A stretch of 64,000 nt of DNA, taken from Emticicia fluvialis (GTDB taxonomy: Bacteria; Bacteroidota; Bacteroidia; Cytophagales; Spirosomataceae). Each line of letters starts with the position of its first letter. Positions within the stretch are counted from its first letter, which is position 1. This document shows positions 1 through 8,532 of the stretch, piece by piece. The notes beneath the pieces were generated by a model that was not told where the DNA came from, did not search any database, and saw only the letters and a program-made list of their open reading frames with translations. The stretch lies in the NCBI RefSeq assembly GCF_024793945.1, contig NZ_JANUSD010000001.1, forward strand, positions 62,001 through 126,000, written 5' to 3'. Made by a program: the position numbers and the translations under genes.

Positions 1-45
1 TTTATGTGCTACAAAGGGGCCCTGGGTTGTGTTGTATATTTTCAT
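1..45 (-). CDS. N-terminus of an unidentified protein, cut by window edge
   Basis: Only the first 15 codons are inside the window. An ATG at 45-43 on the minus strand opens a frame reading MKIYNTTQGPFVAHK with no stop before the edge. It lies downstream of, and in the same direction as, the enolase-superfamily dehydratase gene, so it probably belongs to the same catabolic operon. The opening resembles that of fumarylacetoacetate hydrolase family proteins, which often follow such dehydratases, but 15 residues cannot settle this. Confidence 0.4.
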   Translation of the reverse strand, partial: MKIYNTTQGPFVAHK

Positions 46-85
46 CTGGGTTGGTACGCATTGATTATGTTTTTCAGTAAGATAG

Positions 86-113
86 GGGTAATTCCGGCAC
101 GCCGGAATTACCC
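86..113. terminator. Perfect inverted repeat between dehydratase gene and next gene
   Basis: GGGTAATTCCGGC and its exact complement flank a two-base centre, giving a strong hairpin between the stop of the dehydratase gene and the start of the next minus-strand gene. No long T-run follows on either strand. It may be a processing, stabilising or weak termination structure inside the operon. Confidence 0.5.
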
Positions 114-146
114 TGGATAGTCTGTCAGCAAAGTGTATCGGATAAG

Positions 147-1421
147 TTACTCAAAAAACGGTACGCCGGGTGTGGCATATTTTTTCATGCCTTCTTCGTT
201 GATTTCTACCCCGATGCCGGGTTCGTCTCTTACTCTGATATACCCGTTTTTTTCAACCATGTCACCCTTAAAGGTGACAATTTCTTTAAACATCGGGTCT
301 TTATGAAAGTAAATCTGCCATTCCATAATCATAAAATTGGGTACTGAAGCACACACATGGGCACAGGCCATGGCGCCCAGGTAAGAGGCCACCATGTGCG
401 GGGCAAACGGCACGTAATAAAGGTTGGCCAGATTGGCTATTCGCTGGCCCTCGCCCAGCCCCCCGCATTTTTGCAGGTCGGGCATGATGATATCTACGGC
501 GCCGCTTTCCAGCAAAGGTCTGAAACCGTAGGCCAGGTAATGGTTTTCTCCGGCACAGATAGGGGTAGAGGTAGAGGCCGCTATTTTTTTGTAAGCATCT
601 GTGTTTTCGGCCGGTATGGGTTCTTCCAGCCACATCAGCCCCAGAGGTTCCAGCATTTTGGCGGCCCGCTCGCCGGTGGTGGCGTCGTAGCGGCCGTGCA
701 TATCGGCGCATATATCAATTTTGGGGCCTACTTCTTTGCGGGCAGCGGCCATCTGGTCGTACATCCGTTGCAACTCGGCCGGGCTGGCTGTCCAGTTAAA
801 GCGGTCATATTTGTTAGGGTCATTGGCCTGGTCGAGGTCGAACTTAACAGCCGTAAAGCCCATATCTACCGCTTCGCGTGCGGCTTTGGCAAATTCTTCA
901 GGTTTGGGCAACTGGTTCTGATAAAGGGCGGTATCCATGTAAACCCTGACGGTATCTCTGAACTTTCCACCCAGCAGCTGATACACGGGTACACCCAGCG
1001 CTTTGCCGGCAATGTCCCAAAGGGCGGTTTCTACCGCTGTCAGTACGGCCACAAACATACCCGACTGGGCGCCTTCAAAAAAGCCTGATTTACGGATAGA
1101 CTCAAACAGTTTGTGTACATTCAGGGGGTTCTGACCCTGAATACGCCTGCCCATTGATTTGACCAGATGATAGGTGCCGGGTGTGGCATCCACCCCTTCT
1201 CCATGCCCGATAATACCCTGATTGGTGTAAATTTTTACAAATAAACTATGGCCGCCGCGTATATAGCCCGCCTTGATGTCGGTGATTTTCAGGTCTGTGG
1301 GCGCCGAACTTTTAGGGGCTCTGTCTACGGCCTGAATAAATTCATTACCGAACGTTGAAAATGAAGTGGCAGCCATGGCTGAGCTGATTGCTGCTTTCTG
1401 GAAAAAATTTCTTCTGTTCAC
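147..1421 (-). CDS. Mandelate racemase/muconate lactonizing-type enolase superfamily dehydratase, Tat-exported
   Basis: This 424-residue enolase-superfamily enzyme probably removes a proton alpha to a carboxylate and eliminates water from a sugar acid. Visible active-site residues are K193 (AVKFD), metal ligands D240 (ICADMH), E266 (WLEEP) and E292 (AGENH), and the D315/H342 pair (APHM). This D-then-H layout fits the mandelate racemase or gluconate/galactonate dehydratase branch. The N-terminus NRRNFFQKAA followed by a hydrophobic stretch is a twin-arginine signal, so the protein is likely exported folded. The start is GTG. A TAA lies in frame two codons upstream, and the next ATG would lose the RR motif. 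It is last but one in the susC-to-edge operon. The exact substrate cannot be told. Confidence 0.88.
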   Translation of the reverse strand: MNRRNFFQKAAISSAMAATSFSTFGNEFIQAVDRAPKSSAPTDLKITDIKAGYIRGGHSLFVKIYTNQGIIGHGEGVDATPGTYHLVKSMGRRIQGQNPLNVHKLFESIRKSGFFEGAQSGMFVAVLTAVETALWDIAGKALGVPVYQLLGGKFRDTVRVYMDTALYQNQLPKPEEFAKAAREAVDMGFTAVKFDLDQANDPNKYDRFNWTASPAELQRMYDQMAAARKEVGPKIDICADMHGRYDATTGERAAKMLEPLGLMWLEEPIPAENTDAYKKIAASTSTPICAGENHYLAYGFRPLLESGAVDIIMPDLQKCGGLGEGQRIANLANLYYVPFAPHMVASYLGAMACAHVCASVPNFMIMEWQIYFHKDPMFKEIVTFKGDMVEKNGYIRVRDEPGIGVEINEEGMKKYATPGVPFFE

Positions 1422-1482
1422 TTTTTAAATGTGTTTAGCGAGAGGCAAGCTCCCGGGTGGAATATGATTGGTTGGTGCTGGG

Positions 1483-2424
1483 TTACCAGGTTCTTTGTTT
1501 CAGAATCTCCTGAATCTGTGCCGGGTCAACAGGTAGTTTGTTGATGTGTTCGCGCAGCCATTGCGAAAAATCTTTTTCGATGTCGTCTGACCAACGGTTG
1601 TCTATCTGCCCCGGTGTATATTTCTGTTCGCGCAGCCGCTGATGGCCAAACATATCCCGTAGCCTTACTACCTCCGAAACCTTTACTACTTCTTCGGCCA
1701 GATGCGGTGGTATGAAAACAACGCCGCCTTCGCGACCCAGTACTATGTCGCCCGGCATTACGGTGGCCTTACCGATACGGGTAGGCTGATTGATGCCAAC
1801 CAGGGTGGTATTTAAAGCCCTTTTGGCATCATTGAGGTGGTGCGATGGATGATAGCTTCTGAAGAAAGAAGTAAATCCGCCTATTTCTTTCAGCCCGTTT
1901 AAGTCTCTCAGGGCGCCTTCGTACACAATGCCGTTGCCGGTTTTGGCATAGATAGAGTTGCCGAGGTTGTCGCCAATGGTTGGGCCGTCTTCGTAGGCGT
2001 TAAACTGGTCAACCACATATACATCTCCTTTTACCAGCAGGTCAATCGGCCAGGCGTTCTGCGATTTAATCCGGCCGTCTTTTTCATGTCCTTTGTCGTC
2101 AATGGCTGTTTGCAGGTCTGGCCTGCCGGGCGTAAAAGTGGCAGTTACCGCCCTGCCTACCAGTACCGAATCGGGGTTGATGGTCTGCCAGTTTCCTTCA
2201 AACTGGTACTTGTAATTATGGTTGCGCAATACCGCCCAGGCTTCTTCAAGCGTTACTTTTTTCATTCTTTTCAGCAGGGCGTCATCTACTTTAGGCCTGC
2301 CGTCGGCAAATCTTTCACCCTTCCATTCACGTGTCAGGTGTAACAAGTACTCTTTTGATATTTGTTGGGCGTGCAAGGTTTTAGCTCCGAAAAGAAGCAA
2401 AATGCCCAGATAAATTTTTAGCAT
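1483..2424 (-). CDS. Secreted RraA-like family protein (HMG/CHA aldolase or dimethylmenaquinone methyltransferase-like fold)
   Basis: This 313-residue protein has a signal peptide (MLKIYLGILLLFGAKTLHA) followed by an RraA-like fold. The family core is seen in GNGIVYEGALRDLNGL, where the R-D pair binds substrate or metal in class II HMG aldolases, and in MPGDIVLGREGGVVFIPP. Members act as metal-dependent pyruvate aldolases/decarboxylases, or bind RNase E in enterobacteria. Export and the catabolic context favour an enzymatic role on a carboxylic acid. I start it at the ATG at 2424, which gives a clean signal peptide, rather than at an upstream TTG at 2451. It follows the transporter gene by about 30 bases and is probably co-transcribed with it. 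Confidence 0.82.
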   Translation of the reverse strand: MLKIYLGILLLFGAKTLHAQQISKEYLLHLTREWKGERFADGRPKVDDALLKRMKKVTLEEAWAVLRNHNYKYQFEGNWQTINPDSVLVGRAVTATFTPGRPDLQTAIDDKGHEKDGRIKSQNAWPIDLLVKGDVYVVDQFNAYEDGPTIGDNLGNSIYAKTGNGIVYEGALRDLNGLKEIGGFTSFFRSYHPSHHLNDAKRALNTTLVGINQPTRIGKATVMPGDIVLGREGGVVFIPPHLAEEVVKVSEVVRLRDMFGHQRLREQKYTPGQIDNRWSDDIEKDFSQWLREHINKLPVDPAQIQEILKQRTW

Positions 2425-2456
2425 GCTTATGAGAGGTTTAAGGTTTGACAATGGGA

Positions 2457-3410
2457 TTAATGACCTGCGACTGCTGCGTCTGTGTCTTCAGGAGGGCGTT
2501 TGCTCCAATAGTTGGCAATGATAGACCCTGAAATATTCATAACCGGCCCGAAGATGGCTGCTGCTATGCCTACTGTGGCAATACGACCCATTTCATTGGC
2601 CAATGCTGAGGCCAGCCCTGCATTCTGCATTCCTACTTCCAGTGATATGGCTCTGGCGTCTGCCTCTTTGAACTTCAGCAGGCGCGAGAAAAAATAACCG
2701 AGCGCATACCCGAAAATGTTATGAATTATGACTACAACCACTAATAGCAAGCCAACCGTTTTGAGCGAGCTGGCACCACTGGCAGTTACTATAAGAATAA
2801 TGTAGGCAATGCCCAGCATAGAAAAAATCGGAAGCGCCCGGTTGAACCGGGCCATCAGACGCGGTATAAATTTATGCAGGGCCAGACCTATAACCACCGG
2901 TAATATGACCATCTGCGACATATCCCAGAACATATCCCAGAAATTTACGGCTATCAGACCTCCGCCCAGCGATTTCATCAGAAAAGGGGTCATTACCGGA
3001 GCCACCAGCGTAGACAGTGTGGTGATGGTAACAGAAAGCGCCACATTGGCTTTGGCCATTAGGGCCATGACATTTGAAGCCAGGCCGCTTGGGCTGCTGC
3101 CAATGAGTATAATGCCGGCGGCTATTTCAGGCGGGAAGTCGAAAATCATGGATAACGCCAGCCCTGAAAATGGCATAATGGTAAAGTGGCATACCAGACC
3201 AACCAGTACTTTAAGCGGAGATTTGAAGACTTCGGCAAAATCATCAATGGTCATGGTAGCGCCCATGCCCAGCATAATTACCTGTAAAACAGGCTTGATG
3301 AAAGTGTTGAGTTTAACACCCCCAATGCTGGTAAAGCTGTGCGGGAAATAGTAGCCTATTATAACAAGGAAAATAATGCCCAGGGTGTACCAGTAATCTT
3401 TGAGTTTCAT
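2457..3410 (-). CDS. Bile acid:sodium symporter (BASS) family transporter
   Basis: This 317-residue integral membrane protein has about nine or ten hydrophobic segments. Family features are GMGATMTIDDF near residue 50, GSSPSGLASNVMALMAKANVALSV near 103-127 (the crossover region) and LEVGMQNAGLASALA near 255. BASS proteins import organic anions such as bile acids, pyruvate, pantothenate or keto acids with sodium. Placed between susD and two carboxylate-acting enzyme genes, it probably takes the carboxylate across the inner membrane after SusCD brings it through the outer membrane. It starts with ATG about 90 bases after susD. Confidence 0.88.
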   Translation of the reverse strand: MKLKDYWYTLGIIFLVIIGYYFPHSFTSIGGVKLNTFIKPVLQVIMLGMGATMTIDDFAEVFKSPLKVLVGLVCHFTIMPFSGLALSMIFDFPPEIAAGIILIGSSPSGLASNVMALMAKANVALSVTITTLSTLVAPVMTPFLMKSLGGGLIAVNFWDMFWDMSQMVILPVVIGLALHKFIPRLMARFNRALPIFSMLGIAYIILIVTASGASSLKTVGLLLVVVVIIHNIFGYALGYFFSRLLKFKEADARAISLEVGMQNAGLASALANEMGRIATVGIAAAIFGPVMNISGSIIANYWSKRPPEDTDAAVAGH

Positions 3411-3502
3411 CAGCTTGATTAAATAATGATTTTTGAATGGTGGAAAGGAGGGTTAAGCAGGTGCTTAACCCCATAATAGGCTAGTTACATTCGTATTTTT
3501 AA

Positions 3503-5053
3503 TTATTTATCCCAGAAAACCCTGCTGGTCAGTTTGTCGCCGCCAATCCGGCTGGCTGCTTTCTGGTAATTTTCATTATTGGTAGACGACTCGGCATCCG
3601 GATACCCAAAACGTCTGGTAAAGCCGCCCTGCAGGTTATTGTTGTAATTGTTCGGGCTTAAGGCCGGGAAGCCGCTTCTTCTGAAATTGGCAAATGATTC
3701 GGCGCCATTGCCCAGGCTGGCAATCCAGTATTGGGTGTTGATCAGCTCCAGGGCTTTGGCTTCAGAAAACTTCACGAGCGGGTTTTCAAGATAGCTTGAT
3801 TTTAAAGCAGCCGGAACGGCAGGGTTAGGGACGTTCGGATAAAGCGAGTACTCGTCCATCGAAGCAATAACCCCGGCCTCATAATACTCTTTGGTAGTGA
3901 GCACGTTGCTCAGGCCGGTAAGCCAGCCTCTTTGAGACGCCTCTGCCAGCAGTAACTTGGTCTGGGCATTGGTTACATAAAATATGGGGGCAGTAGCACT
4001 GCCGAAAACCGAGTAGTTCAGTTGTGAGTAATTATGGCCTGTTCCCTGCGGGCCGCGGTAAGCCGGGTTTTTTACAATGGTCAGTTGGTCATAGCCTATC
4101 GGGTAGCCGAACTGGTTGGCACGGGTGGTGTCCGGGGTAAGTGCCAGCACCTGATTCGGATCAGCATATTTACCCGATATGTATTTCAGGCGTGGGTCGT
4201 AGGTTGATTTCAACTGATTGACAAAAGGCTCAGCCAGGTAGTAAAAGTAAGGGTTGGTGCCTCTGGGGCCGGCATTGAGCGGGTTATTGTAAATGGCGTT
4301 ATAGACAATGTAAGGATTATCGGCATTGGTTTGTATCAGCCCGCCTTTGTAGGCCTCCTGTACAATTGACTTCGCTTTATTCTGGTCAATTTTTGAGTAC
4401 CGCATTCCTAATCTCAGCAGCAAAGAATTACCCAGCTTTTTCCATTTGTCGATTTGCTCGGCAGCCGCCAGTTTTCCAAAAAACAAATCTTCTTTCACTG
4501 CGCCTTTGGACGCATCAAGCGCCGCCACAGCCGACTTTATTTCGTTGTATAATTCTTCATAAATTACTTTGTCTTCATCATATTTCGGGTAAAACAAACC
4601 TTCCAGGTTTCCTTTTCCGGCCTGGCTGTAGGGTATGTCGCCGTAAGTATCTACCAGCACAATATAGATGTGCGATTTCCAGATGCGCGCCATCTGGTAC
4701 AGATTCGCTTTGGTGGCATCTGTTTTGGTAAGGCTAATGATTTGTTCGAGTAATTTCAGCGGGCCCGGGTAGCTGTTATTCCAGCGCGGAATATTGAAGT
4801 TGTTGTTGTCTTCATTGAAATTGAAGCCCGCGGTGGCTCCGGTGTTGTAGGCATTCACAAATTGTTGTACGATGGTTTGTTCGCCTTCCCATGAGCCCGC
4901 ATCGGTATTGCGCTGGGCATTGGTAAATAAAATGGCCGGGTCAATCTTGGTGAGTGCATAAGGGTTGGTGTTAATAACGGCAAACCCTTTGTCGCACGAA
5001 GAAACAACCAGAGCGGCAAAAATGGTGGTTATTGTATATATGAACTTCTTCAT
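3503..5053 (-). CDS. SusD/RagB-like nutrient-binding outer membrane lipoprotein
   Basis: This 516-residue surface lipoprotein pairs with the SusC-like channel encoded just upstream (12-base gap). The signal peptide ends in VVSSC, a lipobox placing the mature Cys near residue 20. The body has the helical TPR-like SusD features, including the VDTYGDIPYSQAGKG segment near residue 140 that is typical of the SusD-like_2 group, and ends with ENYQKAASRIGGDKL. SusD lids capture oligosaccharides, peptides or other ligands and close over the SusC barrel. The ligand here is probably related to the sugar acid handled by the downstream enzymes, but that is an inference from operon order. Confidence 0.93.
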   Translation of the reverse strand: MKKFIYTITTIFAALVVSSCDKGFAVINTNPYALTKIDPAILFTNAQRNTDAGSWEGEQTIVQQFVNAYNTGATAGFNFNEDNNNFNIPRWNNSYPGPLKLLEQIISLTKTDATKANLYQMARIWKSHIYIVLVDTYGDIPYSQAGKGNLEGLFYPKYDEDKVIYEELYNEIKSAVAALDASKGAVKEDLFFGKLAAAEQIDKWKKLGNSLLLRLGMRYSKIDQNKAKSIVQEAYKGGLIQTNADNPYIVYNAIYNNPLNAGPRGTNPYFYYLAEPFVNQLKSTYDPRLKYISGKYADPNQVLALTPDTTRANQFGYPIGYDQLTIVKNPAYRGPQGTGHNYSQLNYSVFGSATAPIFYVTNAQTKLLLAEASQRGWLTGLSNVLTTKEYYEAGVIASMDEYSLYPNVPNPAVPAALKSSYLENPLVKFSEAKALELINTQYWIASLGNGAESFANFRRSGFPALSPNNYNNNLQGGFTRRFGYPDAESSTNNENYQKAASRIGGDKLTSRVFWDK

Positions 5054-5065
5054 TTTTCTGGAATT

Positions 5066-8000
5066 TTAGAATTTAACATTGAGGTTAACACCGTAAGTGC
5101 GGGTGGTAGGCAAAGTGGTTTGCTCATAACCTACCCGGAAATCGCCCGATGAAGCGAAAGCCTCAGGGTCAAGGTCGGCCAGGTATTTTTTGATAATCAG
5201 CACGTTACGGCAGGAAACAGAAAGCGCAAGCCCTTTAATGAACTTTACCCGGCTGCCAATCAGTCTGGTGGCATCGTAATTGAGTGTGATGTTTCTGAGC
5301 TTGATAAAGTCAGATTTGAATAAAAACGGGTCGGCAATCTGGGCATTCCGGTAATCTGTATAAAAAGACTGCGGGTCAACGGCAGTTGTATTTTTTTCGC
5401 CGTTGGCATAAACTGCCGGAAATACCACCCCACCATTGCGGCCCACTAATGAGGCCTTGGTATGCCCTTGTCTGAGGCCGTTAAGCGCCGTGGAAGAAAG
5501 TATTTTTCCACCTGCTTTGTAGTCTATATGCACCAGCAGGCTCAGATTTTTGTAGCTGAAGGTGTTGTTCCAGCCTCCGGTAAATTTCGGAAGCGCACTT
5601 CCAAGCAGCACATCGGCGCCATCGTTAGGAACCAGTCTGCCGCTTGAGTTAACGATGATTTCGCCTTTGTCGTTTCGCTTATACGTTTTGGCTGCCAGTT
5701 GGTTCAACGGCTGGCCAACCTCATAAACCAGGCTGCCGATAAACTCATTGCCGCCAAAAGAAGTTACCACCAGACGGTTGGTGTTGGGTGCCAGGGCCAG
5801 TACTTTAGTGGTATTGATGGCGGTATTAAATGAGCTTTTCCAGGTAAAGTTTCCGGTTTGTACGGGGGTTACATCAAGCATAAACTCCATCCCCCGGTTT
5901 TGTAACGAACCCAGGTTAAGCGGTGTGCCGTCGTAGCCTGAACTATTGGAAACCACAACGGTTAGAATCTGGTCGCGGGTTTGTTTGTCGTAGTAAGATA
6001 CGTCCAGGTTAACTCTGCTTTTAAACATTCTGAGTTCCAGACCTACCTCGCGTTCGCTGACACTGAAAGGCCTTAACAAGGGGTTGGGGCTGTTGGTATT
6101 ATTGATTGTACCCAGTGGATAACCATTAAAGGCGTTCTGTAATATGCCGTAGGTAAGCAGGCCACTGAATGCATTGATACCATTGGCGCTACCCACATCA
6201 GCAAACGATGCCCTTAGTTTTCCATAACTTAACCAGGGTATCTCTTTCAATAACTCAGAGAAGATGAAGCTACCACTTACTGAAGGGTAAAACGAGCTGT
6301 TATTATTGGGGTTGAGTACAGAAAACCAATCGTTACGGCCGGTCAGGTTTAGGTATATCATATCTTTATAACCCAGCTCGGCAAACCCGTATAAAGAGTT
6401 TACCTGTTCGGTGTAAACCCCGAATGATTGCGATTTGGTGATACCGTTTTCAATTGAATACAGGTCTCGTACGGTAAAATCGGTTACGCTCTGGTCAAAA
6501 GTGCGGCTGCGATTGGTGAAAATATTGCCACCCAGGCTTACATCGGCAGAAAAATTACCAAATTCTTTATTACCTGCCAGCAGGAAGTCCATGTTCATCT
6601 GGCGGCCGTTGCTGGTATTAACGCCATAAGAACCGTTATAGCCTGTGCCGGCCTGGTTAAGCGGGGTAGAAGTACCTACACCGGTTGGCAGGTTTTGTTC
6701 CAGAAAAGAAACGCCATAGTCCATATTCACCCGGCCCTGCAAATACAACCATTTGAAGATATCGTATTTAACAGTGGCCGTACCCAGAAGGCGGTCGCGT
6801 TTGTTTCTGATAAACTGCCTGTCCATAATATAATAGGGGTTCAGGAGCGTGGTCTGAAAGCCAGAAGTTTGCCTTTCAGTGCCGTTATCGGCTACTGCTT
6901 TTTCTTTCAGCACATCAAGACCGATAGAGTTAGATAAGCGATACAGGAAATTAGGAGACCCTATACCTTGTACCCCTACCTGTGGCGGGTTATTGTTGAT
7001 TTCGTTGGTATAATTGATATTGAGGGTGGTGGTGAGCTTATTACCGATTTTCTGGTTGATACCCGCATTGAAAATCTTCTTGTGGTAATCGTTGTTCGGT
7101 GAAATCCCCAGGGCATCCTGATTCGAATACGAGGCTCTGAAACTACCCATGCCATTACCACCCGAAAGCGCAATGGTATTGGTAAAGGCGCTTCCTGTTC
7201 TGTAAAAGTTTTTGATTCTGTTCTTTTGTGGTAAGTAGGGCCTTTCTACGCCGTCAAACTGTATGGTGGGCTTGCCGTCATATTTGGCTCCCCAGCCAAA
7301 CTGGCCTGTGGTAATGGCCTGGCCCTGGGTGGTAGGCCTTACACCGCCCTGCCCCTGGCCGTATTCATACTGAAAATCGGTAAAATCCAGTACCTCATCA
7401 GCCGCGTAGTTCGATGAGTATTCAAGCCCTATGCCGGTGTTTTTATTGCCACTCTTGGTGGTAATGATAATAGCGCCGTTGGCCGCACGCGAGCCGTAAA
7501 TGGCAGCTGCCGTAGCGCCTTTCAGAACGGTCATGCTTTCTACATCATCAGGGTTAAACTGCTGCATATTATCGCCCAGGTCTACAGATGCCGTACTGGT
7601 GGCAAAGCCATTGGCACCGCGTGCGCCCTGGTCCATAGGCAGGCCATTGATAACAATGAGCGGAGAATTATTGGCACCCGCAAATGCCGACTGGCCACGG
7701 AGTCTGATTTTTGTACTGGCACCTGCCCCCGATGATGGCGGAGAGATGTCAAGTCCGGCAATTTTGCCTTCCAGAGAAGCCATCACGTTAACGGTTCTGT
7801 TTTGCTGAATCTCGTTTACTTTCACGGTTTCGGCCGCGTAACCCAGCCTTTTTGATTCCTTTTTTATACCCAGGGCGGTAACTACTACTTCTTCAAGTGC
7901 CTGTGTGTCTTCTACAAGTGCCACCTCAATAGTTGAGCTGTTGCCTGCTTTTATTTCCTGCGTGAGGTATCCGATAAAGCTGAATACCAGCGTTTCGCCT

Positions 8001-8227
8001 GGGGCGGCATCAATTTTAAAGTTTCCGGCGGCATCGGTAATGGCGCCTCTCTGGGTTCCTTTTACGGTTATGCCTACACCGGGCATGGGGTCTTTGTTTA
8101 CACTTCCGATAACACGGCCGGATAGCTGCCTGGTCTGGGCCAGCAAGGCCAGCGGACAGAGGTAGAGCCATAAGACCAGTAGCTTCAGTTTGAAACTGCT
8201 GTTTTTTGCAGGGTAAAAATGTTTCAT
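5066..8227 (-). CDS. SusC/RagA-family TonB-linked outer membrane transporter
   Basis: This 1053-residue TonB-dependent channel has a signal peptide (to about residue 30), then a carboxypeptidase-like regulatory domain (SGRVIGSVNKDPMPGVGITVKG) to about 115. It also has the TonB box/SusC signature EEVVVTALGIKKESKRLGYA, a plug domain (ASLEGKIAGLDI, SPLIVINGLPM, VLKGATAAAIYGSRAANG) and a long beta barrel ending in Phe (GVNLNVKF). It forms the import complex with the SusD-like lipoprotein encoded immediately downstream. It is the first gene of the minus-strand catabolic operon and is divergent from the LacI-family regulator gene, which likely controls it. Confidence 0.95.
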   Translation of the reverse strand: MKHFYPAKNSSFKLKLLVLWLYLCPLALLAQTRQLSGRVIGSVNKDPMPGVGITVKGTQRGAITDAAGNFKIDAAPGETLVFSFIGYLTQEIKAGNSSTIEVALVEDTQALEEVVVTALGIKKESKRLGYAAETVKVNEIQQNRTVNVMASLEGKIAGLDISPPSSGAGASTKIRLRGQSAFAGANNSPLIVINGLPMDQGARGANGFATSTASVDLGDNMQQFNPDDVESMTVLKGATAAAIYGSRAANGAIIITTKSGNKNTGIGLEYSSNYAADEVLDFTDFQYEYGQGQGGVRPTTQGQAITTGQFGWGAKYDGKPTIQFDGVERPYLPQKNRIKNFYRTGSAFTNTIALSGGNGMGSFRASYSNQDALGISPNNDYHKKIFNAGINQKIGNKLTTTLNINYTNEINNNPPQVGVQGIGSPNFLYRLSNSIGLDVLKEKAVADNGTERQTSGFQTTLLNPYYIMDRQFIRNKRDRLLGTATVKYDIFKWLYLQGRVNMDYGVSFLEQNLPTGVGTSTPLNQAGTGYNGSYGVNTSNGRQMNMDFLLAGNKEFGNFSADVSLGGNIFTNRSRTFDQSVTDFTVRDLYSIENGITKSQSFGVYTEQVNSLYGFAELGYKDMIYLNLTGRNDWFSVLNPNNNSSFYPSVSGSFIFSELLKEIPWLSYGKLRASFADVGSANGINAFSGLLTYGILQNAFNGYPLGTINNTNSPNPLLRPFSVSEREVGLELRMFKSRVNLDVSYYDKQTRDQILTVVVSNSSGYDGTPLNLGSLQNRGMEFMLDVTPVQTGNFTWKSSFNTAINTTKVLALAPNTNRLVVTSFGGNEFIGSLVYEVGQPLNQLAAKTYKRNDKGEIIVNSSGRLVPNDGADVLLGSALPKFTGGWNNTFSYKNLSLLVHIDYKAGGKILSSTALNGLRQGHTKASLVGRNGGVVFPAVYANGEKNTTAVDPQSFYTDYRNAQIADPFLFKSDFIKLRNITLNYDATRLIGSRVKFIKGLALSVSCRNVLIIKKYLADLDPEAFASSGDFRVGYEQTTLPTTRTYGVNLNVKF

Positions 8228-8532
8228 TTTTCTGTAGAGTTTTATTCGATTAGTACAATTTTATATGATTCAAATGCTAAAAATTGTGATGCTTTTTTGA
8301 AATATTATTATCGAAACTATCGGCAAAATTTTGATTTGCAAGCGGAAAGTGTCAATTTGACACCAACTTGCAAACACGAACTATCAGAAACGTTTGTGAT
8401 GCGTGTTTTGGGCGTTTTTTTGAATGTAAAAAACTGATAAATAGATATTTAAAGCCGATTTTGGGTCTTGGAGAGGAATTTTTGATTAATTTGATTATTA
8501 AAAAGCAATCTTAAAATAATACAATATCAAAC
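8228..8532. promoter_or_regulatory. Divergent control region between susC and the LacI-family regulator gene
   Basis: This AT-rich spacer has no gene and must hold both promoters. Two palindromes stand out: GTGTCAATTTGACAC (8349-8363, 7-bp arms round one base) and AAACGTTT (8388-8395), which has the central CG typical of LacI-family operators. I see no clear TAnnTTTG box in a good position, so promoter coordinates are not given. Confidence 0.4.
8349..8363. promoter_or_regulatory. Candidate operator palindrome GTGTCAATTTGACAC
   Basis: This is a perfect 7-bp inverted repeat round a single central base in the susC-lacI divergent spacer. It is the best dyad there and could bind the neighbouring regulator or another dimeric regulator. 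There is no experimental or comparative support within the window. Confidence 0.35.

Noticed and set aside
357..1088. 243-codon plus-strand frame opposite the dehydratase gene
   Set aside because: Antisense shadow of a well-supported enolase-superfamily gene. Composition is odd (very Gly/Phe/Val-rich) and shows no motif.
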